DNA from: a virus | Strand: one strand, 5' to 3' | IMG/VR virus record: IMGVR_UViG_3300038701_001595 | Span: 1-23,480 of that record | Length of the DNA stretch: 23,480 nt | Part shown: piece after piece, positions 14,569 through 21,010 of the stretch | How positions within the stretch are numbered: the stretch's first letter is position 1 | Layout: each line of letters starts with the position of its first letter | Position numbers and translations under genes: made by a program | Notes under the pieces: model-generated | Seen by the model: only the letters and a program-made list of their open reading frames with translations | Databases searched by the model: none | What the model was told of the DNA's origin: nothing

Positions 14569-15377
14569 CGCCCGCGTCCAAATGTTTTCCGGTTCTTCGC
14601 CTCAATCGCCTTTTCCATGATCTTGCCCATCCGCCGCTCCGTCCGCTTGATTGCCCGACCCATCACCGCATCCCCGAGGGCCCGACGTCCGTGCCGCACC
14701 TTCGAATAGATCACCACCCGAGGCCGTTCGCCGCCGCGCACCCCGGCTCCCCCCAGCGAAAGCCCCGACCCCGCCGCTATGACCCATTTCGGGAATGCCG
14801 CCTTCGTCGCGCCCGTCCCCGTCGTCACCCGCAGCCGCCCCCCGACGCCACGCGCCGCCTGATACCACCCCGCCTTCGCCATCCCGATCCGCTTGAGCTT
14901 CCGCTTCAGCAAGGCATTCACCCGCGAGGGAGCCGCCAGGGCGATGGGCGGCCCGTTCAGTTTCCCGTCTCTCCGTGCTCTTTCGTACGCCGCCTCATCG
15001 ACCGTGCGCGGGATGCCCCGCCGCCGCATGATCCGCCCGGCCCGATTGTAGTCCCCCTTCTTGTAATGATACCAAAACGCATCAGCCGTCTCCTTATCAA
15101 AAACATGCTCCACCAGCTCATAGATTCTCCCCCCATTCGCCGGGCCCAGCTGATTCGCCGGGAACATCCGCCGCAGGTCCCGCTCGATCGATTTCGCAAT
15201 TCCCCGCCGCGCCCGCTCCCCGAATCCCACCGGCGCCGTCTCAAAGGCCAGGTCGCGACACAGGCTCCGCGCCTGCGTCTTCAGCTGCGTCAGAGCCTCC
15301 TTCGCCAGCCGCTCCGGTTGCCGCGTCATCTTGCCCGAGATCCGCTCAATTCCCGAAATCTTGAAATCCACATTCAT
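14565..15377 (-). CDS. Minor tail/head-tail protein (HK97 gp10 or lambda Z-like)
   Basis: A 270-aa very basic protein. It begins MNVDFKISGIERISGKMTRQ, a short strand plus helix start typical of gp10-like neck proteins, then GRIYELVEHVFDKETADAFW, and ends in a basic region (RRMGKIMEKAIEAKNRKTFG). It is longer than HK97 gp10 (about 140 aa) and nearer to lambda Z (192 aa), with extra basic sequence in the middle. It lies between the completion and tail-terminator genes, with ATGA overlaps at both ends, so the three are probably translated together. Fold and role are inferred from position and the N-terminal pattern. Confidence 0.55.
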   Translation of the reverse strand: MNVDFKISGIERISGKMTRQPERLAKEALTQLKTQARSLCRDLAFETAPVGFGERARRGIAKSIERDLRRMFPANQLGPANGGRIYELVEHVFDKETADAFWYHYKKGDYNRAGRIMRRRGIPRTVDEAAYERARRDGKLNGPPIALAAPSRVNALLKRKLKRIGMAKAGWYQAARGVGGRLRVTTGTGATKAAFPKWVIAAGSGLSLGGAGVRGGERPRVVIYSKVRHGRRALGDAVMGRAIKRTERRMGKIMEKAIEAKNRKTFGRGR

Positions 15378-15706
15378 GCTTTCACCGCCGCGCTACAGCG
15401 GAAGACCCACGCCCCCTCATCCGCCGATTGTTCCAAGATCCGCATCTCTTTCGGGACATTCGCATCCCGATCTTGATAGGTCAACAAGGTCCCCACCTCC
15501 CACGGTGCCCCGAGGTTTCCTTTCGCCACTCGCACCACCACGTCCAGCTCATCCAGCTCCCCCCCGTCATCATAGCGCGAGGCATTCCGGAGCGGACTCG
15601 TCGCCGCCGCGTAGCTCGTGCCATCCACGGTCACAGTCCCCGGGAAAAGCCCTTCCAGCACCTCTTGGGACTTGGCCATGAACTTCTGCAATCCGGCTAA
15701 CTTCAC
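15374..15706 (-). CDS. Head-tail connector/completion protein
   Basis: A 110-aa protein from GTG 15706 (KLAGLQKFMAKSQEVLEGLF). The rest is beta-rich (GTVTVDGTSYAAATSPLRN, DVVVRVAKGN, MRILEQSADEGAWVFRCSA), in keeping with lambda FII-like or ATP-binding-sugar-transporter-like connector proteins. It is the first gene after the head terminator. An in-frame ATG at 15679 exists, but GTG is favoured by the TTTGACT box 13 bases upstream. It ends in an ATGA overlap with the gp10-like gene. Identification is by order in the module. Confidence 0.55.
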   Translation of the reverse strand: MKLAGLQKFMAKSQEVLEGLFPGTVTVDGTSYAAATSPLRNASRYDDGGELDELDVVVRVAKGNLGAPWEVGTLLTYQDRDANVPKEMRILEQSADEGAWVFRCSAAVKA

Positions 15707-15719
15707 ACCACCGGCGGAG

Positions 15720-15726
15720 AGTCAAA
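15720..15726 (-). promoter_or_regulatory. TTTGACT box before connector gene
   Basis: Six of seven bases match; 13 bases before GTG 15706 and in the tail of the head terminator, leaving no space for a complete promoter between hairpin and gene. Confidence 0.4.
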
Positions 15727-15728
15727 AC

Positions 15729-15765
15729 GAAAAAGCCCCCGCCGGTTCAATCCGGGGGGGGCTTT
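15729..15765 (-). terminator. Rho-independent terminator at the end of the head genes
   Basis: On the minus strand AAAGCCCCC-C-CCGG, loop ATTGAA, then CCGG-C-GGGGGCTTT followed by TTCGTTTT. Thirteen of 14 positions pair. It lies after the Lys-rich 107-aa gene and just before the connector gene, whose start is 23 bases from the stem, so it marks a head/tail boundary with probable read-through. Confidence 0.85.
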
Positions 15766-15793
15766 GCGGGTGATGCGCCGCGCAATGCGCGAC

Positions 15794-16117
15794 TTATTGG
15801 GAAGATTTTTTCGCCTGCTTCTTAGTCGGAGACTTATCCGACTTCTCGCTTTCGGCGGTCGCTTTCTCAGCCTCCGCCTTGACCTGCTCCGCCCGGGCCA
15901 CCTCCTCTTCCGATTGGAAGTATCGGTATTTATGAGGCTGCGGGAAACTCAGCATGGTCCGCAGAGTCCCCTCCGGAGGATTGTTCAGAGCATCGCGGGC
16001 CGCCTCACCATCCGTCCCCAGGTAGAGCATTTCCGGTTTGGCCGACTTGTCGCGAGATTTATATCCGAGAACGAGATTGAGCATATCAGAATCAGGGTTG
16101 CCACAGCACGATGCCAT
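15794..16117 (-). CDS. Small Lys-rich head-region protein, unknown role
   Basis: A 107-aa protein, MASCCGNPDSDMLNLVLGYK..., with CC near the start and a tail rich in Glu, Ala and Lys (EEVARAEQVKAEAEKATAES, ending KSPTKKQAKKSSQ). The middle FPQPHKYRYFQSEEE may be an ordered segment. It follows the major capsid gene by 11 bases and precedes the head terminator, a place often taken by decoration or connector proteins. I recognise no family. The helical basic tail could contact DNA or the capsid surface; that is only inference. Confidence 0.6.
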   Translation of the reverse strand: MASCCGNPDSDMLNLVLGYKSRDKSAKPEMLYLGTDGEAARDALNNPPEGTLRTMLSFPQPHKYRYFQSEEEVARAEQVKAEAEKATAESEKSDKSPTKKQAKKSSQ

Positions 16118-16128
16118 GACGTTGAAAT

Positions 16129-17082
16129 TTAGGCGGTGACCAGGCGGTGCCCGGCGTAATCGGCCACGGCTCCATCGGCCCCCCCGGCGGAGCCGACTGC
16201 CCAACCCCACATGAGCGTCACGCTCATGAAGACGTGGAAAGTCCCCGGCTGCTGCCAGGTGATCCCAAGAAGGGTGATCCCGGTCGCCGGGTCGGTGATG
16301 GTTTCGAAATTCGCCGTGGGCGGAGCACCAGTGCTCGACCGGATCGCCTCGATGTCGTTCGGCAAACCGGTCTTGATCGCCATCGCCCGCGGGTCCATCG
16401 CGAACCCGCTGAGATTTTCCGAGTTCCCGGGAAGGTCCGGATATTCCATGACCTGCTCAAACCCCGCGACGTTCCGCAGCAGCCCGAGGGCGCTGCCCGC
16501 CGTCTGTTGACCGTAGTAATCGCGGCTCGCAATGCGGGGATCCGCGTCGAGGGCCTCGAACGCATCGCTGTTCACGATGGCCGTGCGCCCGGTCGTCATC
16601 GCACCTACGGTGTTCATCGCTTTCCGGATTTTCCCGAGGGTGTCCCGGTCGGTGTTGGCGATGGTTTCGATGGTGTTTTCCGAGAAATTCGCATCGACGA
16701 TCTTGGCCAGTCCATCATCCACGATTGCCTTGCCGAGGGCCGCCCCCGATTCCCCGATCACCGCCTGATAGACCTCTTTCTGGTCCTGCAAAGCCTGCAG
16801 GTATGAGACCTTGATGGGAACGTGTTTGTGAGCCGAGATCGTCACCTCGCGGTCTTCCACGAGCGTATTGGCCTCCACCGCATCCTTGCCGTAGCCGGAA
16901 GCGTGTGCGTAGTCGTAATCCTGCACCGTCGGGCGCTTCGCGATATGAGCCACCGCCGTCTGCCCTTTTTTCAAAGGCTCGGAGGTGAAATCGGTCGCGA
17001 CTCGCGAGAGAAGCGGAGCTTGAACCGCAATCGCACTGGCGATGTCGGCGAGAATTTTTTTGGTCGGAGTGAGAGTAGCCAT
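16129..17082 (-). CDS. Major capsid protein (HK97-fold expected)
   Basis: A 317-aa protein at the expected place, after protease and scaffold-like genes. N-terminal helix TPTKKILADIASAIAVQA; E-loop-like strands REVTISAHKHVPIKVSYLQ (about 78-96); helix EVYQAVIGESGAALGKAIVD; the common capsid segment TLGKIRKAMNTVGAMTTGRT and AIVNSDAFEALDADPR (about 147-184); and C-terminal VFMSVTLMWGWAVG. These fit the HK97-fold layout, although the subfamily is not clear to me. No TTTGACA box stands at the usual distance before ATG 17082. Instead a sequence nearly identical to the leader of the 252-aa tail gene lies at 17127-17107, 24 bases farther upstream. Confidence 0.8.
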   Translation of the reverse strand: MATLTPTKKILADIASAIAVQAPLLSRVATDFTSEPLKKGQTAVAHIAKRPTVQDYDYAHASGYGKDAVEANTLVEDREVTISAHKHVPIKVSYLQALQDQKEVYQAVIGESGAALGKAIVDDGLAKIVDANFSENTIETIANTDRDTLGKIRKAMNTVGAMTTGRTAIVNSDAFEALDADPRIASRDYYGQQTAGSALGLLRNVAGFEQVMEYPDLPGNSENLSGFAMDPRAMAIKTGLPNDIEAIRSSTGAPPTANFETITDPATGITLLGITWQQPGTFHVFMSVTLMWGWAVGSAGGADGAVADYAGHRLVTA

Positions 17083-17127
17083 GACTTTTTAAGAGTGAGA
17101 TTTTGAGAAGTAGGAGAATCGTCGGAG

Positions 17128-17691
17128 TTACTCGCTTTCGAGCTTGTTGATTTTCTGAGCGATCAGACCGGCCGCCAGCGGGTCGTCGGTGCGCTCCAGT
17201 TGCGCGTAGAGTTGTTCCAGCGTCTCGCCCGGCTCTTCGCCCTGACTCGACTCTTCGGGGAGATTGCGCTCCGGGATTCCCATCTGCGCAATCTCATCGG
17301 TCACGCCCTGGGCCACCGTAGTCGCCTCGGCTTCCAGCCGGGAAAGCTGCGCTTCGTATTCCGAAACGCGCGCTTCCGCCGTCTCTGCCCGCTGCACCGC
17401 CTGATCGCGCTCGTTCGTCAGAGCCTGCACTTGCGCTTCCAGCTGCGACGCCCGCGCCGTGAGATCATTCGCCCGAGCCTGCAGCCCGCCGCGAGTTTGC
17501 AAAATCGCCGCCACCCGCTCCGAAACCGTCGGGGCCCGTGGCGGATCGTCCTCGGCATCCCCCTGGGAAGCCTCCGGTTCATCGGGATCATCTCCCTCCG
17601 CAGCCCCACCGGCCACAGGTGCAGCAGGAGCCACAACGTGAAAAACATGGAAAATCGGAAAGAGCAAAAACAGAAAGGGCAGCAAGTGCAT
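17128..17691 (-). CDS. Coiled-coil scaffold-like head protein with hydrophobic N-terminus
   Basis: A 187-aa protein. Residues 1-24 are strongly hydrophobic (MHLLPFLFLLFPIFHVFHVV), 28-58 acidic and Pro-rich, and 60-150 a long coiled coil (RANDLTARASQLEAQVQALT, then SEYEAQLSRLEAEATTV). The end reads LAAGLIAQKINKLESE. Placement directly before the capsid gene and the coiled coil fit a scaffolding protein; the hydrophobic start is unusual for a scaffold and looks like a signal or membrane anchor. ATG 17691 is chosen over an upstream GTG at 17703 because a TTTGACA box lies 16 bases before it. It is preceded by RNA element A. The scaffold role is inferred. Confidence 0.55.
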   Translation of the reverse strand: MHLLPFLFLLFPIFHVFHVVAPAAPVAGGAAEGDDPDEPEASQGDAEDDPPRAPTVSERVAAILQTRGGLQARANDLTARASQLEAQVQALTNERDQAVQRAETAEARVSEYEAQLSRLEAEATTVAQGVTDEIAQMGIPERNLPEESSQGEEPGETLEQLYAQLERTDDPLAAGLIAQKINKLESE

Positions 17692-17707
17692 AACACCCGC
17701 CACGTTT

Positions 17708-17714
17708 TGTCAAA
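17708..17714 (-). promoter_or_regulatory. TTTGACA box before scaffold-like gene
   Basis: Exact TTTGACA, 16 bases before ATG 17691 and 6 bases after RNA element A. Confidence 0.5.
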
Positions 17715-17720
17715 AATCGC

Positions 17721-17772
17721 GAACAGGTCGATGCACTCGACCCGCTACGCGGGCGCGTGATCTTGGCTGTTC
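17721..17772 (-). ncRNA. Structured RNA element A (paired with element B at 20959-21009)
   Basis: On the minus strand GAACAG (17772-17767) pairs with CTGTTC (17726-17721). Inside lie CCAAGATC and TGCATCGAC, then CACGCG opposite CGAGTG, and a hairpin CCCGC-GTA-GCGGG. Element B has the same outer arms and internal segments but a different inner stem that also pairs. The TAG stop of the Cys-rich gene falls in the apical loop. A TTTGACA box begins 6 bases after the element and the scaffold-like gene follows. Confidence 0.65.
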
Positions 17773-18086
17773 TGCTCTAAATTCAGAAGCTGGCCGAAGA
17801 TCGGTTCCATAGCGTCAACGTGCCCTTGAAGGCGTTTTATTTCTTTACGCGACCGGAAGATCGCGCAGCTCATCGCTTCGGCATAGGCTTCCAGCTCTTG
17901 GGGCGTCGTGGGTGATTTCCACTCGGGGCGCTTCTCACATTGGCCAGCGGTCGCACATGATTTAATCGTGCTTGCGCAGCACCCAACGCAGTTCACCCAC
18001 AAGGCAGAACAAGGCGGTGATGCCAAGCCCTCTCCCGCTGGGAGTTCGACTTGGCGTTCTGGTGGTGATTCGGTTTTAGTTTTCAT
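17745..18086 (-). CDS. Small Cys-rich head-region protein, unknown function
   Basis: A 113-aa protein with a Cys cluster between residues 26 and 49 (PPCSALWVNCVGCCASTIKS, then CATAGQCEKR), seven Cys in about 24 residues, then a helical region EAYAEAMSCAIFRSRKEIKR and EPIFGQLLNLEQNSQDHAPA. The cluster suggests a metal-binding knuckle or disulfide-rich lobe. ATG 18086 overlaps the preceding stop as ATGA. The last nine codons and the stop are part of RNA element A, so the coding end is constrained by the RNA structure or vice versa. I do not recognise the family. It could be regulatory rather than structural. Confidence 0.6.
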   Translation of the reverse strand: MKTKTESPPERQVELPAGEGLASPPCSALWVNCVGCCASTIKSCATAGQCEKRPEWKSPTTPQELEAYAEAMSCAIFRSRKEIKRLQGHVDAMEPIFGQLLNLEQNSQDHAPA

Positions 18087-18307
18087 GATCTGTTTTCGTC
18101 GGAGGGCTGGCATACCTCGGCGTTCTCAATCAAAAACTCACACTCAAAAGCGATAATCGGCGGAGGCTCCATCATCCGCACCGTCTCCCCACGAGGCGCG
18201 ATCCGCCTCAAACATCTCTCGCATCCTTCCCGCCATCCCTCATCCGGATCATCACTTCCCACGCCGTCACACCGGGCCACATCGGCCGCCAAACTCCCCT
18301 CACTCAT
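18083..18307 (-). CDS. Small phage protein with CxxC motif, unknown function
   Basis: A 74-aa protein: GWREGCERCLRRIAPRGETV followed by PPPIIAFECEFLIENAEVC. The GCERCLRR...PPxIIxFECE pattern recurs, as I recall, in small unassigned prophage proteins and looks like a zinc-binding fold with Cys from CxxC and the later Cys. ATG 18307 uses the last base of the protease gene's stop (TGATG) and the gene ends in an ATGA overlap with the next. The tight coupling places it in the head operon, but such proteins are not known virion parts. Confidence 0.6.
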   Translation of the reverse strand: MSEGSLAADVARCDGVGSDDPDEGWREGCERCLRRIAPRGETVRMMEPPPIIAFECEFLIENAEVCQPSDENRS

Positions 18308-19134
18308 CACCCCACCAAATCAGCCACCAACATCGGCAACGTCTCCGCGAACCCATCGACCAGCGACCCCTCAACCTCCTTCGCCTGCCACGTCTGCCCC
18401 TGCATCTGCTCATCACTCAGAGCCCGCCGCGACCGAACGAAATTCTTGAACTGTCCGTCCACCACCGTCAACCGCTCCCGCAGGTGCGCCTCCTCCTCAT
18501 CGGTCCACCGCTTCCCGGGCATCCCAATCGCCTTCAGCGACCCACTCGCGAAAAGTTTCAACTCCAACCCCTCATCCTCCCACTGTTTGCTCGAATCAAC
18601 CCCCGCCATGATCGTCGAGATCGATCCCACCACCGCCGCCCGGTCCGCGTAGATCGTATCGCACGCCGCCGCCAGGTGATATCCCGCACTCGCACACAGA
18701 CTTTCCGAGTAAGCGATGACCGGCTTCCCCGCCTCGCTCACCTCCCGGATCGTCGCCGCCGTCTCTTCCAGTCCATAGGCCAGTCCGCCCGGCGTGTTGA
18801 AATTGATCACCACAATCTCCGCGTCATCATCATCGCGCACGTTCCGCAGCTGCTCTTGCAACAGAGCCGAATCCGCCATCCCGAGATACTGCATCAGTGG
18901 CGAAATGTTCCGCCCAATCGGTCCGCGCACCGGCACCACCGCCACCGGCCCGACCAACTCCACCTGCGGATAAAGCGGGCCCAGGAATTTGTGCACGTAG
19001 CCCACCTTATCATCCGCCCGTTGCTCGAAATCCTGCACCCGCTGGATGAGTTGAGCCAGAGCCTGCGGCATGATCGCCCACGGCTCGGAGTAGAGTTGAG
19101 TCGCGAAAGTCTGGTCAATCATCGGTTTCATCAT
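18307..19134 (-). CDS. Head maturation protease, S49 (SppA/ClpP-fold) family
   Basis: A 275-aa protein with the S49 layout: strand AVVPVRGPIG (about 65-74), FNTPGG (112-117), nucleophile Ser149 in SLCASAGYHLAAACD, and catalytic Lys201 in FASGSLKAIGMPGKRW. Like lambda gpC it should cleave head proteins and be removed during prohead maturation; lambda gpC also contains the scaffold in its C-terminus, but here the C-terminal part is short, consistent with a separate scaffold gene. It overlaps the portal stop. ATG 19134 is given; ATG 19122 (MIDQTFATQLY) is equally possible because neither has a clear ribosome site. Confidence 0.9.
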   Translation of the reverse strand: MMKPMIDQTFATQLYSEPWAIMPQALAQLIQRVQDFEQRADDKVGYVHKFLGPLYPQVELVGPVAVVPVRGPIGRNISPLMQYLGMADSALLQEQLRNVRDDDDAEIVVINFNTPGGLAYGLEETAATIREVSEAGKPVIAYSESLCASAGYHLAAACDTIYADRAAVVGSISTIMAGVDSSKQWEDEGLELKLFASGSLKAIGMPGKRWTDEEEAHLRERLTVVDGQFKNFVRSRRALSDEQMQGQTWQAKEVEGSLVDGFAETLPMLVADLVG

Positions 19135-20611
19135 CTTGAGTGTTTGTCGTAGTTTCCCCGCTCACCGCCGCCCCTTGCCGCGGCCGGAAGACCTCATCCG
19201 GATCCACTCCCTGGGCGCGGCATTCTTCGCGGATCGTCTTCCTCTCCAAAATCTTTTGCTTCACCTGCTCCTCCCAATCCTTCCCGCGCTGCGCGTAGAA
19301 ATCGGAGAGCGTCGTCATCCCCCCATCGTAAAGGTCCAGCTGATCTTTGTCCCGGCTCCGGTCGATGGTCATGCTCTTCTGCCCGATCCAAGCGACTTTC
19401 CACCACCGCTCATCCCGACACGGTCGCAGCCGCCCCGCCTTCATTTCTTTGGCCAGGTGGTAAATGTAATGCCGCGAGGCCCACGCCCGCAACGGCTTCT
19501 GCCGCGCCGCAATCCACCGGTCCAGCCGCTCCATGAGAAAACGCACGCCCGGACCATTCAGCCCCGACAGCTCCCAAATGATCTCCGGAGGGCACCCGGT
19601 CCCCAGCGCAATGTCCCGGATCAGGTCCCGGATCAGATCTCGGATATTTGGATGCGGCCGCGCATCGTGCAGGATTTTGAAATCCTTCCCCTTCGGCAGG
19701 TCCGGCACCCCACCGCCGCCGCCTCCTGCCCAGACCTCCGCCGAATTGAACGCATCCCCCTCGCTGTTCTTCTTCGCCACCATGTTGTGGCCAAGTCCGG
19801 GACGTTCCCGACTTCCCTTCTCGTCCGAGTTTGTCAGGTAAGCCCCGAAGAGCCCCGCCGTCTTGATCGCGTGTTTCGTATCGGCCCAGACTTCCGTTAT
19901 ATCAATCGCGTGGTTCACCGCATGGGCCAACGGCGGAACCGACCGATGGTGCCCGCAGCTCTGCCAGTCGCCAAAGTAGATCACGTCCCGCGCATCCAGC
20001 TGCCGCACCCGCCCGTCTTGCGACGAAAGCCCGTAGCGCACATGCCGACCCATGTTATTCGCCTGCACCCCGTCCAACCAGGTCGGCCCCGACTCCTTCG
20101 GATTCGCCAACCGATGCGCCTCGTAAAATGCCACCCGCGCACCGCCCGTCGGTGTCTCCGTCAGAGCCGTCAGCAACTCCCCGTCTCTCAGCCAGGACCG
20201 GGTTTGCAGCAGCTGCGCATCGTAAACATCGAATTTTCCCGACGCATCAAACACCAGCGGAGTCCCGGCCCGGGCATTGTAGTTCACCTCCGCCGCCGCG
20301 TTCCACTCCTCATCCCCCGTCCGCGCCTGCGGCATCAGATAGCCCACCAGATCCGAGAGACCATTCACGATCCCCTTCATGAATCCGACGTTCTTCGTCA
20401 GCCACCGCACCCGGCGGATCAGCTCCTGCCGCGAAAACGAATCCAACTCGATCCGCGTGTCCAGCGTGCTCCAATCGACATACCCCCTGCGCTCCGACCA
20501 ATTCGCCCCATCGTAGCTCGACCCGAAGGCGAACGATTGCGGCTCCACCGCCTCCGCCTGGGTCGCCGGTTTCGGAGCCGACGAGCGTTTGTTTTTCCTG
20601 CGCTTCGCCAT
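19115..20611 (-). CDS. Portal protein, lambda gpB-like family
   Basis: A 498-aa protein forming the DNA channel at one capsid vertex. Recognisable lambda-portal features: RVRWLTKNVGFMKGIVNGLS (about 64-83), LLQTRSWLRDGELLTALTET (about 133-152), FYEAHRLANPK, HHRSVPPLAHAVNHAIDITE, and IALGTGCPPEIIWELSGLNG followed by FLMERLDRWIAARQ. The N-terminus is basic (MAKRRKNKRSS) and the C-terminus acidic. Length is close to lambda gpB (533 aa). It starts 3 bases after the gpW-like stop and overlaps the protease start, as in lambda. A Gly run near the middle (AGGGGGGVPD) is a local oddity. Confidence 0.93.
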   Translation of the reverse strand: MAKRRKNKRSSAPKPATQAEAVEPQSFAFGSSYDGANWSERRGYVDWSTLDTRIELDSFSRQELIRRVRWLTKNVGFMKGIVNGLSDLVGYLMPQARTGDEEWNAAAEVNYNARAGTPLVFDASGKFDVYDAQLLQTRSWLRDGELLTALTETPTGGARVAFYEAHRLANPKESGPTWLDGVQANNMGRHVRYGLSSQDGRVRQLDARDVIYFGDWQSCGHHRSVPPLAHAVNHAIDITEVWADTKHAIKTAGLFGAYLTNSDEKGSRERPGLGHNMVAKKNSEGDAFNSAEVWAGGGGGGVPDLPKGKDFKILHDARPHPNIRDLIRDLIRDIALGTGCPPEIIWELSGLNGPGVRFLMERLDRWIAARQKPLRAWASRHYIYHLAKEMKAGRLRPCRDERWWKVAWIGQKSMTIDRSRDKDQLDLYDGGMTTLSDFYAQRGKDWEEQVKQKILERKTIREECRAQGVDPDEVFRPRQGAAVSGETTTNTQDDETDD

Positions 20612-20614
20612 CTC

Positions 20615-20923
20615 TTACGTGCCGACCCGGCGAAATGAAAAATCGTAAAAAGCCCCGCCGTTACTCGGCTTCGCCACCCCACCAGCCGCCGCCGCTTCCA
20701 GCTCTTGCAGAGCCACCTCGCACGCCGCCATGATCTCCTCCGGGTCCCCCGCGATTTGCCCGGCCGTCCCCCCACCTTCGAACGATCCCGAAGTGATCAC
20801 CACCTCCGTTTTCCGTTCTGACATTGCCGTCCCGGCTTTTTCATAAGCCGCCGTAATCGCCGCCTCAGTGGTCAAAAACCGTTTCACCCACGCCAGAATC
20901 GTGGAGTTCGCCCGAATGCTCAT
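20615..20923 (-). CDS. gpW-like head-tail joining protein
   Basis: A 102-aa protein between terminase and portal, the position of lambda W. The helical start STILAWVKRFLTTEAAITAA and later helix DPEEIMAACEVALQELEAAA are joined by GSFEGGGTAGQIAG; the end is GAFYDFSFRRVGT. It is longer than lambda gpW (68 aa), and sequence similarity is weak by eye, so the name rests on order. A TTTGACA box lies 14 bases before ATG 20923, and RNA element B fills most of the gap to the terminase gene. Confidence 0.6.
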   Translation of the reverse strand: MSIRANSTILAWVKRFLTTEAAITAAYEKAGTAMSERKTEVVITSGSFEGGGTAGQIAGDPEEIMAACEVALQELEAAAAGGVAKPSNGGAFYDFSFRRVGT

Positions 20924-20937
20924 CGGGGACAGCGCAA

Positions 20938-20944
20938 TGTCAAA
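20938..20944 (-). promoter_or_regulatory. TTTGACA box before gpW-like gene
   Basis: Exact TTTGACATT, 14 bases before ATG 20923 and 14 bases after RNA element B. Confidence 0.5.
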
Positions 20945-20958
20945 CCCCCCCGCGATCA

Positions 20959-21009
20959 GAACAGGTCGATGCAGGAGACCGCTACCGCGGCTCCCGATCT
21001 TTGCTGTTC
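20959..21009 (-). ncRNA. Structured RNA element B (paired with element A at 17721-17772)
   Basis: On the minus strand it begins one base after the terminase stop codon. AGAACAG pairs with CTGTTCT; CAAAGATC and TGCATCGAC are kept as in element A; GGAG pairs with CTCC, and the apical hairpin is CCGC-GGTA-GCGG. Compared with element A the inner stem has different bases on both sides but still pairs. A TTTGACA box and the gpW-like gene follow. Confidence 0.65.
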
Positions 21010-21010
21010 T

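Noticed and set aside
19136-20638. Long plus-strand open frame (500 codons)
   Set aside because: Exactly opposite the portal gene, which has clear family motifs; the plus-strand product is Arg/Pro/His-rich without domains.
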